19,634 nt of DNA from assembly GCA_020629815.1 (NCBI GenBank), contig JAHDCN010000026.1, forward strand, positions 1-19,634, read 5' to 3'. Made by a program: the position numbers and the translations under genes. Positions 1-7,688 of the stretch are shown here, one piece after another (within the stretch, counting starts at the first letter, position 1; each line of letters opens with the position of its first letter). Below the pieces are notes generated by a model. That model searched no databases. It saw only the letters and a program-made list of their open reading frames with translations, and was not told where the DNA came from. This stretch comes from Verrucomicrobiota bacterium (GTDB lineage Bacteria; Verrucomicrobiota; Verrucomicrobiia; Verrucomicrobiales; DEV007).

Positions 1-518
1 TCGGGCCACACGCCTTGATGGAACACCTGGTTTTCGAGGTGCAGGAAGTTTACCGACTGCAAGGTGTGGAAATTAACGATAAGCACATCGAGATCATTAT
101 CCGCCAGATGCTGCGTAAGGTGAAAGTGACCGATCCAGGTGACACCAATTTCCTTTGGGGTGACCAGGTCGAGCGCACAACCTTTGAGGCGATCAACCAG
201 GACATGGAAGAGCAAGGTGGTAAGCCTGCTGAAGGTGAGCCTGTTCTTCTCGGAATTACCAAGGCATCACTGGAAACCGAGAGTTTCATCTCAGCGGCAT
301 CATTCCAGGATACTACACGGGTTCTTACCGAAGCGGCAACGCTGGGTAAATACGATTACCTGCGTGGTTTCAAGGAAAATGTAATTATGGGGCACTTGAT
401 TCCTGCGGGAACGGGCTTCCACCGCGTGCGCAACATGCATGTCGAGGAGCACGGTGATCCTTCCGATCTCATTGAGGAGGAAGAAGATCTGGTCGATGGC
501 ACCGAGTTGATCGGTTAA
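1..518 (+). CDS. rpoC: DNA-directed RNA polymerase subunit beta', C-terminal fragment
   Basis: This is the 3' end of the gene for the largest catalytic-core subunit of RNA polymerase; the 5' part lies outside the window. The reading frame is open from base 3. The visible residues match the highly conserved beta' C-terminus: [20 protein letters not shown], then the RQMLRKV segment, then [28 protein letters not shown], a LRGFKENVI stretch and LIPAGTGF. In the family this region is jaw and C-terminal clamp sequence. The tail after LIPAGTG is short and acidic ([10 protein letters not shown]). The gene ends in TAA, followed within 30 bases by a strong intrinsic terminator, so it is probably the last gene of an rpoBC transcript. 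Identification is secure; only the true start is unseen. Confidence 0.98.
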   Translation, partial: GPHALMEHLVFEVQEVYRLQGVEINDKHIEIIIRQMLRKVKVTDPGDTNFLWGDQVERTTFEAINQDMEEQGGKPAEGEPVLLGITKASLETESFISAASFQDTTRVLTEAATLGKYDYLRGFKENVIMGHLIPAGTGFHRVRNMHVEEHGDPSDLIEEEEDLVDGTELIG

Positions 519-520
519 GA

Positions 521-624
521 ACCGGTTAGAAACCTATTTCAGAAGAGCCTCTTCGATTTGATCGGAGAGGCTTTTTTGTTTTCAAGTTTACCGTAAAAAA
601 ATCCATTCTACCGGTTTTACCGGT
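521..624. promoter_or_regulatory. Three ACCGGT palindromes in the rpoC-sulfatase gap (candidate operator)
   Basis: The 6-bp palindrome ACCGGT occurs at 521-526, 610-615 and 619-624; the last two are 9 bases apart and can also pair with each other across a TTT spacer. Both lie just upstream of the preferred sulfatase start at 656. The clustering is visible in the sequence. A regulatory role is inference, and no convincing -35/-10 pair was found beside them. Confidence 0.3.
546..577 (+). terminator. Rho-independent terminator of rpoC
   Basis: A 12-bp stem (546-557 pairing with 561-572, one G-T wobble) closes a TTG loop and runs directly into a T tract. It begins 27 bases after the rpoC stop codon. 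It has the canonical form of an intrinsic terminator on the plus strand. Confidence 0.93.
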
Positions 625-655
625 GAGATGGTCTAAAAGAGTGATACGCTCCCAC

Positions 656-2239
656 ATGATTCGTTCGATTTGCTTGATACTGTTTTTGAGTTTCATCTCG
701 ATTCACGCGGGTGTTTCGGAAAACAAGAAACCCAATGTGATCGTCATGATTGCCGATGACCTTGGTTATGCTGATCTGGCCTTCCTGCCACAGGCTCCAG
801 CGGATGTAAAACGTTTGGGAACCCCCGGGTTTGATCGTTTGGCAAAAACAGGAACCTATTTCTCCAATGCCTATGGCACTTCGCCCATTTGCAGTCCTTC
901 ACGAGCAGGACTGATCACCGGTCGTTTTCAACAACGGTGGGGCAACTACTGGTATGGGGAAGGGGGATTGCCACAGAAGGAAGTGACCATACCTGAAGTG
1001 TTGAAAAAGGCCGGATTTTATACGGCAAAGTATGGCAAGACTCATCTGAATGGTGGTCCCAAGGAGTTTCCTACGCTTCACGGTTTCGATGAATACCTGG
1101 GATTCATGAATCACACCTGGGACTACATCCGTCTTCATGAAAAAGATGAGGCTGCCTATCGTGCCCGTCCGTCCTTCAAGACCTTTGGGAAGTGCCAGGA
1201 TGTCGGACCAATGCTGAAAGCAGAAGCGCCCGGGAAAACGATGGATGAGGCGGAGCGCGTTTCCTATGAGGATGGATTCACGACGCGCATCTTCACCGAC
1301 GAAGCGGTTGACCTGATTAAGCGTAAAAAGGAGGAGCCGTTCTATTTGCATGTAGCACACAATGCAGTTCACATGCCGACCTATGTGGTCGAGCAGACGT
1401 GGGCGGAAAAAACAGGGGCACGGTTTGTGCCATGGGACCGTGACGCAAAGAAATGGGGATTTCCCTACTGGGAGCCGGAGGAGGAAGCTCAGAAAGTCTT
1501 TCACAAAAAATGGGGCCATATGGGCGAGATTGATGTGGAAGGACGTCGTTGCTACCTCGCCAATCTTCTCGCCCTCGATCACAGTATAGTTCGGGTTCTT
1601 GACGCGCTGGAAGAAACGGGTCAGCGGGAAAATACCATCGTGTTTTTTGTCTCTGACAACGGCGGGACTATTAATACCTATGCCAACAACACGCCGTTGA
1701 GCGGATGGAAATACATGTTCGGTGAAGGAGGAATTCGGATTCCGTTTCTGGTAAGCATGCCCGGCACGCTGCCTGAAGGTGAGGTGAATGAGCGCGCTAT
1801 CGTTTCTACGATGGATATCTTTCCGACCGTTGTGGATTTGCTGGACCTCGACGCTCCCGCTTCATTTGATGGCAAAAGTTTGTTGCCGGTATTGCATGGC
1901 GAGCGAAAGGACAATCACGAATTCATTGCCTGGGCACAAAACCGGACGAAATGGGTGCTGCGAAAAGGGGATTGGAAACTCACTCATGATGTTCCGTGGG
2001 AGCATCGAGATTTTGATGTAAAGGAAAACGGTGATGTCGTCGACAATGGAACCTATTCCTACGGTGGGGGATTACAGCTCTTCAATCTGAAGGACGACAT
2101 TGGCGAAACCAAAAATCTGGCCGATAAGCATCCGGAGATCGTCAAAGAATTGAAAGAACTTTATGCCAAATGGGATGCAGAAATGGGTGGCCCCAGAACC
2201 AAAGACGGCAAGTTGAAGGTTGGCAAAAAGAAGAAGTGA
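656..2239 (+). CDS. Secreted type I sulfatase (Cys-type)
   Basis: A sulfatase of the alkaline-phosphatase-like superfamily, predicted to hydrolyse sulfate esters, probably on polysaccharides, outside the cytoplasm. The start at 656 is preferred because it gives a signal peptide at once (basic MIR, then hydrophobic CLILFLSFISI, then HAG). A GTG at 623 in the same frame would add 11 residues. Residues counted from 656: the metal-binding pair ADDLGYADL near 34; the sulfatase signature C-S-P-S-R with Cys79, the residue converted to formylglycine in this family; later SDNGG and GEGGIRIPF, the usual metal and substrate-pocket segments. The length of 527 residues is normal. The C-terminus is a lysine-rich tail (KVGKKKK). 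No formylglycine-generating enzyme or anaerobic maturase is present in the window, so maturation must depend on a gene elsewhere. The substrate cannot be told from sequence alone. A small membrane-protein gene overlaps the stop. Confidence 0.93.
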   Translation: MIRSICLILFLSFISIHAGVSENKKPNVIVMIADDLGYADLAFLPQAPADVKRLGTPGFDRLAKTGTYFSNAYGTSPICSPSRAGLITGRFQQRWGNYWYGEGGLPQKEVTIPEVLKKAGFYTAKYGKTHLNGGPKEFPTLHGFDEYLGFMNHTWDYIRLHEKDEAAYRARPSFKTFGKCQDVGPMLKAEAPGKTMDEAERVSYEDGFTTRIFTDEAVDLIKRKKEEPFYLHVAHNAVHMPTYVVEQTWAEKTGARFVPWDRDAKKWGFPYWEPEEEAQKVFHKKWGHMGEIDVEGRRCYLANLLALDHSIVRVLDALEETGQRENTIVFFVSDNGGTINTYANNTPLSGWKYMFGEGGIRIPFLVSMPGTLPEGEVNERAIVSTMDIFPTVVDLLDLDAPASFDGKSLLPVLHGERKDNHEFIAWAQNRTKWVLRKGDWKLTHDVPWEHRDFDVKENGDVVDNGTYSYGGGLQLFNLKDDIGETKNLADKHPEIVKELKELYAKWDAEMGGPRTKDGKLKVGKKKK

Positions 2240-2436
2240 GAGTGAAACCGAATCGGATAGAATATCTAAGGATCTGCGTAGGCTTAGGAGGGGTCTTCTA
2301 CTACCTGATCGTTAAATTTCACGATTGGACTTGGAATCCCCTGAACTGGAATTGGCTGGGAGTATCACTCTTAGTTGCCCTGATCCTTGGGATAATCGCC
2401 TGGGGATTCTGGTTTGACCAAATTAACCGGGACTAG
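2236..2436 (+). CDS. Small two-helix membrane protein, unknown function
   Basis: A short reading frame that begins with GTG at 2236, overlapping the TGA stop of the sulfatase (GTGA), or with GTG at 2242. The overlap suggests translational coupling. From 2236 the product has 66 residues: a basic N-terminus (RVKPNRIEYL), a first hydrophobic segment (ICVGLGGVFYYLIV), a polar Trp/Asn-rich turn (HDWTWNPLNWNW) and a second, longer hydrophobic segment (LGVSLLVALILGIIAWGFWF), ending QINRD. This looks like a genuine small inner-membrane hairpin protein rather than random sequence. No family was recognised. It could assist sulfatase export or be unrelated; neither role is shown. The convergent TPR gene ends 17 bases downstream. 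Confidence 0.55.
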   Translation: MRVKPNRIEYLRICVGLGGVFYYLIVKFHDWTWNPLNWNWLGVSLLVALILGIIAWGFWFDQINRD

Positions 2437-2453
2437 TCTTTACGGCAGATAAG

Positions 2454-4589
2454 CTACCGCATGCCCAGGGTCATGCCGGCTGCCCGTGCTTTTTCGAGGA
2501 AAGCTTCGATCTGTGGGTCTTTGGGAATTCCCAGATCCATTGCTTTCCGATAGTGAGCATTTGCCTTGGCGGGATCAGCTGCTTTTTGCGTCGTGTAAAG
2601 GATAGCCAGATTGAAATGGGCATCGCCGAATTGTGGATTGATTTGCACCGCTTCGGTAAATGCTTCTTTCGCCCGGCGGATCCAACCTTTCTGGCTGGAG
2701 ATCACCCCGATACAGTTGTGAGCTTCGGCATTTTTTGGATCGTGAATCAACCCGGCTTCGAGGCGAACTAAAGCGTCATCATTCTTACCCTGCAGAAAAA
2801 GCGCACGCCCCAGCAGATAGTTCGCCAGGCCGGATCGGTTGTCGATCGCCAGCGCCTGTTCGAGGAAAGATTCTGCTTCTGCGAAGCTTCGAGTCGCTGT
2901 CTTAAGCAAACCGAGGTTGCAGAGGCAATTCACGTTTTGCGGGCGATGATGAAGATACTTCCGAAATTCAGACTCAGCCCTTTGAAAGTCCCCTTGGGAA
3001 AATGCTTCCCTGGCAGACTGATCGATTTGTTCCAGACGGATGGCCAGTTCCCGATTGTTTTCCACCGGAGCATTTCCCGGAGCAATCAGGGTGGCCGTGT
3101 CAGTGGCCTGGCTTGCGCCGGCTTTGGGCACTGGTCTGGGAATCACAGTTTGTTGACCGTTAGTTTGGGTCATCTCCACTCCGGGAATCCGAAAGGCTAA
3201 GGCTCTTTCCTGTTCGGTCAGCTGAGGCCCTTTGGCCATATCTTCAACCAGCCCGAGGAGCACATCTGAGCGGGCTCCGACTTTGTCCAGCTGTTGCAAA
3301 AGAAGGTCTTTTGCCTCTTTGATTTTCGCCTGCTGGCGAAGCTGTTTCAGCACGAGGTTGCGCAGCAGCTGATTTTCCTGTCTTTCCAACGGAGAAGTGG
3401 AGGCAAGGGCATTTCGCTCCTCTGCGGAAAGTCCATCTGACAGCATCTCCAATTTTCGCTGGAGGGAATCGATATTCTGCTGATGCACCGCATTCTGCTG
3501 GACCAGCTGATCCCGCTCTGACTTAACTTTGCTGATTTCCGATTTCAGCAAAACAATGTCGGAATCTTTTTGCTTGTTCAGTTGTGACAAGCTTGCTGCC
3601 AGCTTTTCTGCGCGGTCGAGTTGCTGACTCAGTTGGTTATTCCGATCCATCAGCTCTTTCAGCGCTTTGCCGCCATTTCCTTTGCCGCTGACCAGTTCGA
3701 CCAGATTATCCCGCTCGCGTTCCAATTGCTTCACCTTCTCTTCCAATTTGGTCTGCTCACGGCGGGCCTCCTCAACCTCGGCTAACAAAGCCTTGTTGAG
3801 ATTGTCGGACTGTTCCAGCTGAGCAATCGAATCCCGAAGCATCTGCTTGAGGCGCTCCTTCTCCGCGCCATCCGCTGTTGCGGCCTGCTGCCGAAGGGAG
3901 CTAACGTTGTTGCTTTGGGTGGCGACCTGTTGCTTGAGCAGTTTGATTGTCTTATCCCGATCCGCAACTTTCTCGCGAAGATCGAGGTTCTCTTTCATGA
4001 GTTGGGAAATCAGGTTGTCTTTTCTCTCCAAGTCTTCGTAGAGGCTGTTGGAAATCTCTCCCACTCGCGAGTGAAATGGCTTTACCCGAGGCAGCGTCTG
4101 GCTTTGTCCCTGAGGCTCCTCCCATGCAGGAAGTGCGAATTCCGAACCTGTATCATCAATGGAAATCTCACGTTCTCTTGCACCGCCAGATGGCAGGGAT
4201 GTTGGCGGAGCTTGAATCGGTTTGGCTACGATCCTTTGCGCAGGCTGACGGGGCTGGCGCATCTTGATTTTTAATTCATCCCGCTTCTCCTCTAAAACGA
4301 CCCGCCGACCTTTGATGATATCGGGCTGAAACTCCGGAAAACTTTGCTCAAGCTGCAAGTAAAGTGGACTGGCCTGATTGATCTTGTTCAGCGCATCCAA
4401 ATACTTGCCTTCCTCCTCCAGTTTCTCGGCGGCCTGAACCAGTAAAAACGCTCGATACCAGATATTGTGAGGATCATTGACCGTTCCCTGCTGAGCGGAA
4501 GCAGGGGTTGCAGTAAACAGAAAGACACCCAACAGCGCAGCGACAGCTATCGCTGGACTTTTTCGGAAAAAGTCAGGGATGATTCTCAT
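2454..4589 (-). CDS. Secreted coiled-coil and TPR-repeat protein
   Basis: A 711-residue protein on the minus strand. Met at 4589 is preferred over one 20 codons upstream because it is followed directly by a signal peptide (basic FFRK, hydrophobic AIAVAALLGVFLF, TPASA then QQ, cleavage near residue 32). After a short helical N-terminal module with EKLEEEGKYLDALNKINQAS comes a long heptad-rich segment (about residues 170-450) full of Glu, Gln, Lys and Leu, predicted to be coiled coil. After a Pro-rich linker, about four TPR units follow from residue 530 to the end (for example QGDFQRAESEFRKYL, RSFAEAESFLEQALAID, GKNDDALVRLEAGLIHDP, GWIRRAKEAFTEAVQINP). TPR domains mediate protein contacts, so a periplasmic or envelope scaffolding role is inferred. 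No enzymatic motif is visible. It stands alone, convergent with the sulfatase pair and divergent from the HNH gene. Confidence 0.88.
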   Translation of the reverse strand: MRIIPDFFRKSPAIAVAALLGVFLFTATPASAQQGTVNDPHNIWYRAFLLVQAAEKLEEEGKYLDALNKINQASPLYLQLEQSFPEFQPDIIKGRRVVLEEKRDELKIKMRQPRQPAQRIVAKPIQAPPTSLPSGGAREREISIDDTGSEFALPAWEEPQGQSQTLPRVKPFHSRVGEISNSLYEDLERKDNLISQLMKENLDLREKVADRDKTIKLLKQQVATQSNNVSSLRQQAATADGAEKERLKQMLRDSIAQLEQSDNLNKALLAEVEEARREQTKLEEKVKQLERERDNLVELVSGKGNGGKALKELMDRNNQLSQQLDRAEKLAASLSQLNKQKDSDIVLLKSEISKVKSERDQLVQQNAVHQQNIDSLQRKLEMLSDGLSAEERNALASTSPLERQENQLLRNLVLKQLRQQAKIKEAKDLLLQQLDKVGARSDVLLGLVEDMAKGPQLTEQERALAFRIPGVEMTQTNGQQTVIPRPVPKAGASQATDTATLIAPGNAPVENNRELAIRLEQIDQSAREAFSQGDFQRAESEFRKYLHHRPQNVNCLCNLGLLKTATRSFAEAESFLEQALAIDNRSGLANYLLGRALFLQGKNDDALVRLEAGLIHDPKNAEAHNCIGVISSQKGWIRRAKEAFTEAVQINPQFGDAHFNLAILYTTQKAADPAKANAHYRKAMDLGIPKDPQIEAFLEKARAAGMTLGMR

Positions 4590-4689
4590 GTTTGTGTTCC
4601 AAGCGAGGATCGTACGAAGACGACCATAAAGATGCAATGAATTCGGCATTGCGCCAAGTGGAATTTTTACGGTTTCGACACATGTTTTG

Positions 4690-4770
4690 CGCCTCTCGAC
4701 TACTTTTCAGAGGCAGAAATGTCACCAGTAGGGCCAATAGAAAGGCATTGCTGCGAGCGAGATGTTCGCT
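4690..4770. repeat. Two short hairpins in the TPR/HNH divergent gap
   Basis: The roughly 200-bp divergent gap holds two small inverted repeats: GCCTCT (4691-4696) with AGAGGC (4709-4714), and AGCGA (4756-4760) with TCGCT (4766-4770) just before the HNH ribosome-binding site. They could be operator or leader structures, but both are short enough to be chance. Nothing else was recognised in the gap. Confidence 0.2.
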
Positions 4771-4798
4771 AAAGTGAAAGATTCCTGAGGGTATGGCA

Positions 4799-5407
4799 AT
4801 GACGGGTCAGGTACTTGTGTTGAATCGGCTGTGGCAGCCAATTCATATTTGTGATGTTCGCCGGGCGTTTGCACTCCTTTTTCTCGGTCACGCGCAAGTC
4901 GTTCGTTCCGATGAGGAGTCCAACTACTACACCCATGATTTTGATTCGTGGATGGAGGAGTCGAAAGGCTATCGGGGACAAGACGTCATTCGAACGGTTT
5001 CGCATTGTTTCCGGGTGCCCTCGATCATTGTGTTGAACCTGTTCGACCGTCTTCCCAAGCAGGAAGTGAAGTTTACCCGGCAGAATGTCTTCGAGCGCGA
5101 TTCCTACACTTGCCAGTATTGCGGTAATCATTTTGAGCCGAGGCAGCTGAATATCGACCATGTGATTCCGCGGGATAAAGGAGGGAAGACAACCTGGGAG
5201 AATGTGGTGTGTTCCTGTATTTCCTGCAATTCCCGCAAGGCGAACTACCTGCCGGCGGAGGCTAACATGTTTCCTATCCGTGAGCCGAAGGCGCCAAGGT
5301 GGCGGCCTCTGTTTGGCGGAGCCTCCGGGAAGAAAGCAGGGCGTGTTGATGAGAGTTGGCGCCACTTTATTGAGCCGTCTCCGACAAAAGTGAGCGTCTC
5401 TCGTTAG
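4799..5407 (+). CDS. HNH endonuclease family protein
   Basis: A 202-residue protein with a C-terminal HNH nuclease fold. Counted from the start at 4799: Cys105-x2-Cys108 (CQYCG), then IDHVIPRDKGG with the catalytic Asp-His pair at 120-121, WENVV with Asn135, and Cys140-x2-Cys143 (CISCNSRK). The two CxxC pairs are the usual zinc site of the McrA-like subgroup. The N-terminal half (VLVLNRLWQPIHICDVRRAF) is typical of a chromosomal HNH family widespread in bacteria whose role is not established. The purine tract GAGGG at 4787-4791 lies 7 bases before the ATG at 4799 but only 1 base before the ATG at 4793, so 4799 is the better start. No partner methylase, toxin or phage gene is adjacent, so neither a restriction nor a homing role is supported by context. 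Confidence 0.88.
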   Translation: MTGQVLVLNRLWQPIHICDVRRAFALLFLGHAQVVRSDEESNYYTHDFDSWMEESKGYRGQDVIRTVSHCFRVPSIIVLNLFDRLPKQEVKFTRQNVFERDSYTCQYCGNHFEPRQLNIDHVIPRDKGGKTTWENVVCSCISCNSRKANYLPAEANMFPIREPKAPRWRPLFGGASGKKAGRVDESWRHFIEPSPTKVSVSR

Positions 5408-5432
5408 TGGCACAATTAATAGAGAAAAAGGT

Positions 5433-5461
5433 TTGTCTCTAACTATCGGAGATTCTATTCT
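5433..5461 (+). promoter_or_regulatory. Candidate sigma70-type promoter for the DUF5069 gene
   Basis: TTGTCT (5433-5438) and TATTCT (5456-5461) are separated by exactly 17 bases, each matching the consensus at four of six positions. This would place transcription start about 30-35 bases before the ATG at 5502. The spacing is good but the hexamers are only moderate. Confidence 0.35.
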
Positions 5462-5501
5462 CTCACCGATTTTTACGAAACCAGACAATCACTAAAAACT
5501 T

Positions 5502-5942
5502 ATGAGTAATATCGTACCTACAATCAGTTCCGGCATCGCCGGCCCACTTGGCGTTCTTCACTTGCCTCGCCTTTGGATGAAAGCTTCTCTTGGTGCAGTT
5601 GGAAAACTCCATAGCGACTATCCTGCAATCGGTGCAGGTTATGACCAAATGGTTCTTGATGGCCTCGGCATCGACAAAGGAGCTTTCGAAGACTACATCG
5701 CCAGTGCTAAGCCAAGCTACATCGAGCTGGAAGCCTGGGTTCTTGACCAAAAAGGTGGTTCTCTCGATCAGGATGCAGTTGATGAACTGAACTCCGCAAT
5801 CGTTGGTTACATTCACGACGACGACACTCGTGGTGAGATTCTCGACGCAGCTGGTCGTTCCGATGACGGCACGATCAAAGACGCGGTGAATCTGAACAAC
5901 CTGGATGACTGGTCTATTTTCCACTCCCAGGAGCTCAAGTAA
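5502..5942 (+). CDS. DUF5069 domain protein
   Basis: A 146-residue soluble protein that I recognise as the DUF5069 family, frequent in Planctomycetes and Verrucomicrobia and of unknown function. Diagnostic features are the opening GPLGVLHLPRLWMKASLGAV (the family's conserved HLPR segment), HSDYPAIGAGYDQMVLDGLG, a central YIELEAWVLDQKGG, and a C-terminal helix with IVGYIHDDDTRGEIL. There is no signal peptide or membrane segment, so it is cytoplasmic. The start at 5502 lacks a Shine-Dalgarno sequence; the leader is A-rich instead. It is flanked by a candidate promoter and a strong terminator, so it is probably a single-gene transcript. No catalytic motif is evident. Confidence 0.8.
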   Translation: MSNIVPTISSGIAGPLGVLHLPRLWMKASLGAVGKLHSDYPAIGAGYDQMVLDGLGIDKGAFEDYIASAKPSYIELEAWVLDQKGGSLDQDAVDELNSAIVGYIHDDDTRGEILDAAGRSDDGTIKDAVNLNNLDDWSIFHSQELK

Positions 5943-5966
5943 TAGAGTTGAAAACTTTTCTGAAAG

Positions 5967-5999
5967 ACCTGCTCTGGAGTTCCGGGGCAGGTTTTTTTG
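5967..5999 (+). terminator. Rho-independent terminator after the DUF5069 gene
   Basis: An 11-bp stem (5968-5978 pairing with 5983-5993, with two G-T wobbles) closes an AGTT loop and is followed by seven T residues. It begins 25 bases after the DUF5069 stop. The next gene's ATG lies only 12 bases after the T tract. Confidence 0.93.
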
Positions 6000-6011
6000 T
6001 GTCTTTAATTG

Positions 6012-7529
6012 ATGAAAATCCTCGGACTCCTGTTTTTTTGTCTCCCGCTTTTTCCCGTCATTCTCTGGTCAGAGGAATCTCCCCGCCTTTCCGGCATTTG
6101 GTCCGATGGCATCGTATTGCAGAGAGACCGGCCCATCGTCGTCAGGGGTTTTGGGGCCGGTGCCGGGAACCAATTGGAATTACAGCTCGGTGAACAGCGC
6201 TGGAAATCGCAGGCTAACGCGAATGGAGAGTGGGTTGTAACAATTCCGGCGCAGCCTGCCTCCGATATCGGCGTCTCCCTTTCTCTCAAGCAAGACGCGA
6301 AGGTCATTCAGGAAGTGAAAGATATCCTGTTTGGCGATGTTTGGCTGGCTGCCGGGCAGTCCAACATGCAATGGCAGGTCAAAGGCATGATCAAAGGTCT
6401 GCCGGAAACCAAAGATTGGGCGGATGCCGTTCACCTTCCATACGTTCGCTATCGCAGGGTGAACGACCCGGTTCTTACCGATCGAAAGAAGCGCGCTGCT
6501 GAATTACAGTCGGGCGAATGGAAAAAGCTCACGGCAGAGAACGTGTTGCAGTTCTCAGCAGTCGCCGCAGTCTTCGCCGAATCGATTGCCGAAGAAGTGA
6601 GTGTGCCCATTGGAATCATCGATGTGAGTTGGGGAGGCAAACCGATCGAGCCCTTTATTCCGCGGGAAAATTTTGAAACCTCTCTGCTCAAGCAAATTCG
6701 CGATCTTGCTGATGCCGATAGGCTCGAGGAATTGCAGAACTTGCCAGGCGGAGTGATAATTCGAAATCCGGAAGGCTATCCCGGATCGATTTACCATGCG
6801 AGAATGGCTCCGCTGAACTCGTTTCCAGTAAAAGGATTTCTCTGGTATCAGGGTGAATCCAATGCAGGGAAAGGGGAAGACCCTCGTGAATATCGCCACA
6901 AGATGAGGGCGCTCGTTTCCGGTTGGCGGCAGGATTGGCAGGACGACCAACTGCCAATTTACTTTGTGCAGTTGCCCTCTTTTGAACCGGCTACCGGTTG
7001 GATTCGTATGCGCGAAGAGCAGCGTCTGGCTTCTCTTTCGATTCCAAACTCAGCGATGGCCGTTACCATTGATTTGCCCGGGGAGGACATCCACCCGCCG
7101 CACAAAATCGAAGTCGGGAAACGTCTCGCACGGTTGGCTTTGAAGAAGACCTACGGACGGAATATAGTTCCTTGCGGCCCTGTCCTGGAGAGCGCCAATT
7201 TTTCCGGCGGCGAGGCGATGCTGAAGTTCACCAATATCGGAGAAGGTCTTGAGGTCAGAAGTTATGGGCTGAAGCGCAGCATCGACGATATCCTTTCTGC
7301 CGAATTAGACTGGATAGAACTAGCCGGACAAGACGGCATCTGGCATCCGGCAAAAGCCGAGTTTCAAGACTTTGGCCTTATCGTCAGCAGCCCAGACGTT
7401 CCCGATCCCAAAGCGGTTCGCTACGGATGCGCCACCATGCCGCAGGGAAACAACCTTTACAATTCAGAGGGACTGCCAGCTTCACCGTTTTGCACAAAAC
7501 TCGAATGGTTGCCATGGCAGCAGCAGTGA
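6012..7529 (+). CDS. Secreted sialate O-acetylesterase-like hydrolase (SGNH type)
   Basis: A 505-residue exported esterase of the sialate O-acetylesterase / SASA group, which removes acetyl groups from sugars such as sialic acids or acetylated polysaccharides. The start at 6012 gives a signal peptide (MKILGLLFFCLPLFPVILWS); a TTG one codon upstream is less likely. A beta-rich N-terminal region (about 24-108) precedes the SGNH block I motif GQSNM with nucleophile Ser117. Further family motifs are IIDVSWGGKPIEPFIP, WYQGESNAGKGEDPREY and near 358-366 GEDIHPPHK with Asp359 and His361, then VGKRLARLAL. All expected catalytic segments are present, so it should be active. It sits only 12 bases beyond the DUF5069 terminator and therefore needs read-through or a promoter inside the upstream region. 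Together with the two sulfatases it suggests breakdown of decorated polysaccharides. Exact substrate unknown. Confidence 0.9.
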   Translation: MKILGLLFFCLPLFPVILWSEESPRLSGIWSDGIVLQRDRPIVVRGFGAGAGNQLELQLGEQRWKSQANANGEWVVTIPAQPASDIGVSLSLKQDAKVIQEVKDILFGDVWLAAGQSNMQWQVKGMIKGLPETKDWADAVHLPYVRYRRVNDPVLTDRKKRAAELQSGEWKKLTAENVLQFSAVAAVFAESIAEEVSVPIGIIDVSWGGKPIEPFIPRENFETSLLKQIRDLADADRLEELQNLPGGVIIRNPEGYPGSIYHARMAPLNSFPVKGFLWYQGESNAGKGEDPREYRHKMRALVSGWRQDWQDDQLPIYFVQLPSFEPATGWIRMREEQRLASLSIPNSAMAVTIDLPGEDIHPPHKIEVGKRLARLALKKTYGRNIVPCGPVLESANFSGGEAMLKFTNIGEGLEVRSYGLKRSIDDILSAELDWIELAGQDGIWHPAKAEFQDFGLIVSSPDVPDPKAVRYGCATMPQGNNLYNSEGLPASPFCTKLEWLPWQQQ

Positions 7530-7540
7530 AGGTCAGAATT

Positions 7541-7595
7541 GTTTCAAATTAGGAGCTAACTGTACCGGAAGTCGGTTCAGTTTGAGATTTGAAAC
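7541..7595 (+). ncRNA. Long imperfect hairpin downstream of the esterase
   Basis: GTTTCAAAT (7541-7549) pairs perfectly with ATTTGAAAC (7587-7595). Inside it AACTG (7558-7562) pairs with CAGTT (7578-7582) and, after a T-T mismatch, ACCG (7564-7567) with CGGT (7573-7576), leaving a GAAGT loop. The nested two-part stem begins 12 bases after the esterase stop. It is followed by only a short TTTT, so it could be a weak terminator, an mRNA-stabilising 3' structure, or a leader element of the next gene. Typing it as RNA is an inference from the nested pairing. Confidence 0.4.
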
Positions 7596-7688
7596 ATTTT
7601 GCACTTGTTCTGATCGTCAGATTCCGATAAGTATCAATGAGTTCTGAGAAATTGAATTATTCCCGGAGCAAAACGTCTGCTTCCTCAC

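Noticed and set aside
899..1582. 227-codon minus-strand frame inside the first sulfatase
   Set aside because: Shadow of the sulfatase coding frame with no recognisable family.
4769..5488. 239-codon minus-strand frame opposite the HNH gene
   Set aside because: Overlaps a gene with a complete zinc and HNH motif set; composition is that of a shadow frame.
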